Assembly (NCBI GenBank): GCA_041686375.1
Contig: JAWLEB010000010.1
Location: 17,415 to 81,414, forward strand
Direction of reading: 5' to 3'
DNA from: JAGXLC01 sp041686375
GTDB taxonomy: Bacteria; Bacteroidota; Bacteroidia; Bacteroidales; UBA12077
Length of the DNA stretch: 64,000 nucleotides
Shown: positions 62,862 to 64,000 of the stretch, in pieces
Layout: every line of letters begins with the position of its first letter
How positions within the stretch are numbered: the first letter of the stretch is position 1
The notes under the pieces: generated by a model
The model's input: the letters and a program-made list of their open reading frames with translations, nothing else
Told to the model about the DNA's origin: nothing
Database searches by the model: none
Position numbers and translations under genes: made by a program

Positions 62862-63548
62862 ATGAATTACGCTACAATATCTGCCGATGTGATTTCTTAC
62901 ACAGCTCTAAAAGAGACAGAGAAAAGAAAGGTTGAGACTTACATTAAGCAACTAATTAACGATTTATCAGAGAGGTATAAAAAACAAAAATTTTACGGAA
63001 GATTAGTCCAGGGAGACTATATTGAATGTGCCATGGATAATCCTCAATATGCACTTCGAATCGCTCTTCTACTGAAGACATATATTAAATCGATTGATCT
63101 TGAGGTACCAAAAAACGAGAAATCAAGAATTAAATATTTTTCCGAACATGGTATCAGGCTGGCAGTTGCAGTAGCTCCGTTAGATAAATTAGACCCTGAG
63201 GAGGGAATTATTGACGGTGAAGCTATTTATCTGTCTGGTAGAGCTATAAAAAGCTACTCAACTTCAGATAAACAAAAAATTGTAATTAAGAATACTATGT
63301 TTTTTTTCAGTGCGAATAACAACTATCAACAACAATTTGACGTTCTGTTTTCTTTACTTGACACAATCCTGTCAAAGTGTTCATCAAAACAAAGTGAGGT
63401 TGTATATTATAAATTACTCGATTTAAATGAAAAAGAAATTGCTGAAAAGTTAGGTAAATATCAATCGACAATCAGTCAACATTCAACCTCTGCTGGCTGG
63501 TTATCAATAGAAAAAGCTGTAAACTACTTTGAAAACATATTTAAATGA
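62862..63548 (+). CDS. SatD-like family regulator with carboxy-terminal helix-turn-helix
   Basis: A 228-residue protein from the ATG at 62862. Residues 1-135 show ISADVISYTAL (D9), RLVQGDYIECAM (D52), a helix ALRIALLLKTYIKS, GIRLAVAVA near 97-105 and DGEAIYLSGRAIKSY near 118-132. These resemble SatD-family proteins and, more loosely, the class III nucleotide cyclase fold, with the two Asp 43 residues apart as in cyclase metal sites; the cyclase transition-state Asn is replaced. Residues about 185-225 are a helix-turn-helix (LNEKEIAEKLGKYQSTISQH). It overlaps the DUF3307 gene by four bases (ATGA) and has a palindrome over its promoter, so self-regulation is likely. The biological role is unknown. 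Confidence 0.75.
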   Translation: MNYATISADVISYTALKETEKRKVETYIKQLINDLSERYKKQKFYGRLVQGDYIECAMDNPQYALRIALLLKTYIKSIDLEVPKNEKSRIKYFSEHGIRLAVAVAPLDKLDPEEGIIDGEAIYLSGRAIKSYSTSDKQKIVIKNTMFFFSANNNYQQQFDVLFSLLDTILSKCSSKQSEVVYYKLLDLNEKEIAEKLGKYQSTISQHSTSAGWLSIEKAVNYFENIFK

Positions 63549-64000
63549 TGGAAATTAAATTAATCCTTCTGCTCATAATTGCACACCTTTTATCTGATTT
63601 CATTTTTCAACCTCAGAAAATGAGTAATAAAAAAGAAAGGAAAATATTCTCTTTTCCTCACATTTATCATGTAATAATCGTGGGCCTAATGAGTTATATA
63701 TTGTCTTTTGATATTGGTTTTTGGAAAGCAGCAATTCCATTGACAATTATTCATCTCTTGATTGATATGCTTAAAAGTTGGCTAATCATAAATAATGAAA
63801 TAAAAAAGCATGCTTTATTTTTTCTGGACCAATTACTTCATTTGATTTTTATCGGCCTGATAGTACTAACGTATTCTTCTTTGTATAGTATCAATTTTCT
63901 TTTTGATATTGAAACAAGAACTATTATTATCATCACCGGATTTATATTTTGTGCTAAACCTTCCAATATTTTTATAAACCATCTATTTGAAGCTTTTGCT
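63545..64000 (+). CDS. DUF3307 membrane protein, 3' end outside window
   Basis: At least 152 residues of a DUF3307 membrane protein with about four hydrophobic helices. Conserved polar spots sit next to helices: AHLLSDFIFQPQKMSNKKE, FPHIYHVIIVG, IHLLIDMLKSW and FFLDQLLHLIF, a His/Asp pattern that could bind a metal. The ATG overlaps the stop of the SatD-like gene (a second ATG is at 63548), so the two are translationally coupled. SatD-like and DUF3307 genes recur together, and the pair probably works as one unit. The frame continues beyond the window. Confidence 0.8.
   Translation, partial: MMEIKLILLLIIAHLLSDFIFQPQKMSNKKERKIFSFPHIYHVIIVGLMSYILSFDIGFWKAAIPLTIIHLLIDMLKSWLIINNEIKKHALFFLDQLLHLIFIGLIVLTYSSLYSINFLFDIETRTIIIITGFIFCAKPSNIFINHLFEAFA

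Overview
The window is about 64 kb of low-GC chromosomal DNA from a member of the Bacteroidota. Evidence for this: several promoters carry the TAnnTTTG -7 box (one also with TTTG at -33); Shine-Dalgarno sites are nearly absent except in front of rpsU and nifJ; a 287-residue primary sigma factor; a PorT-type secretion protein; a TamL lipoprotein; DUF3467 beside rpoC; and a Rho with a long disordered insert. Pyruvate:ferredoxin oxidoreductase, tryptophanase and an ETF/membrane Fe-S module point to an anaerobic or facultative fermenter, perhaps of the Marinilabiliales/Bacteroidales group (inference). Most of the window is core genome.

Layout. 1-3.5 kb: the end of a large TPR protein, then ftsE. 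3.5-9.7 kb: acyl-CoA dehydrogenase, a two-subunit membrane Fe-S oxidoreductase and EtfAB, a route from acyl-CoA electrons to the quinone pool. 9.8-11.3 kb: cstA. 11.3-26.2 kb: a long minus-strand information-processing block (rpsU, xer, hpf, four tRNAs, tuf, tRNA-Trp, secE, nusG, rplKAJL, rpoBC, DUF3467). 26.3-33.9 kb: a helix-hairpin-helix protein, a sodium symporter, class I aldolase, TamL, an rRNA/tRNA 2'-O-methylase and PorT. 34-41.3 kb: purL, a CNNM/CBS protein, nadD, gmk, yicC and a MATE exporter. 41.5-54.8 kb: tryptophanase, a DUF3078 outer-membrane protein, a pyruvate-carboxylase-B-like protein, a dihydroorotate-dehydrogenase-like protein, a large propeller sensor kinase and nifJ. 55-60.9 kb: rho, rpoD, truD, rpe and a saccharopine/alanine-dehydrogenase-like enzyme.

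The last 3 kb differ. The tmRNA gene is followed by hairpin repeats, a small GIY-YIG protein and, on the opposite strand, the wreckage of a type I restriction locus: an HsdS amino terminus running with a frameshift into the carboxy terminus of a YgjP-like metallopeptidase, plus a winged-helix gene broken by an amber codon. After these comes an intact, apparently self-regulated SatD-like/DUF3307 pair that runs off the window. This tmRNA-adjacent segment is the only accessory-looking region.

The most unusual observations are a carboxyltransferase whose carboxy-terminal biotinyl-type domain has Asn in place of the biotinylated Lys; an Fe-S oxidoreductase subunit whose first CCG half has lost its cysteines; a SatD-like protein with class III cyclase-like motif spacing and a perfect operator palindrome over its promoter; and the decayed restriction locus beside tmRNA.
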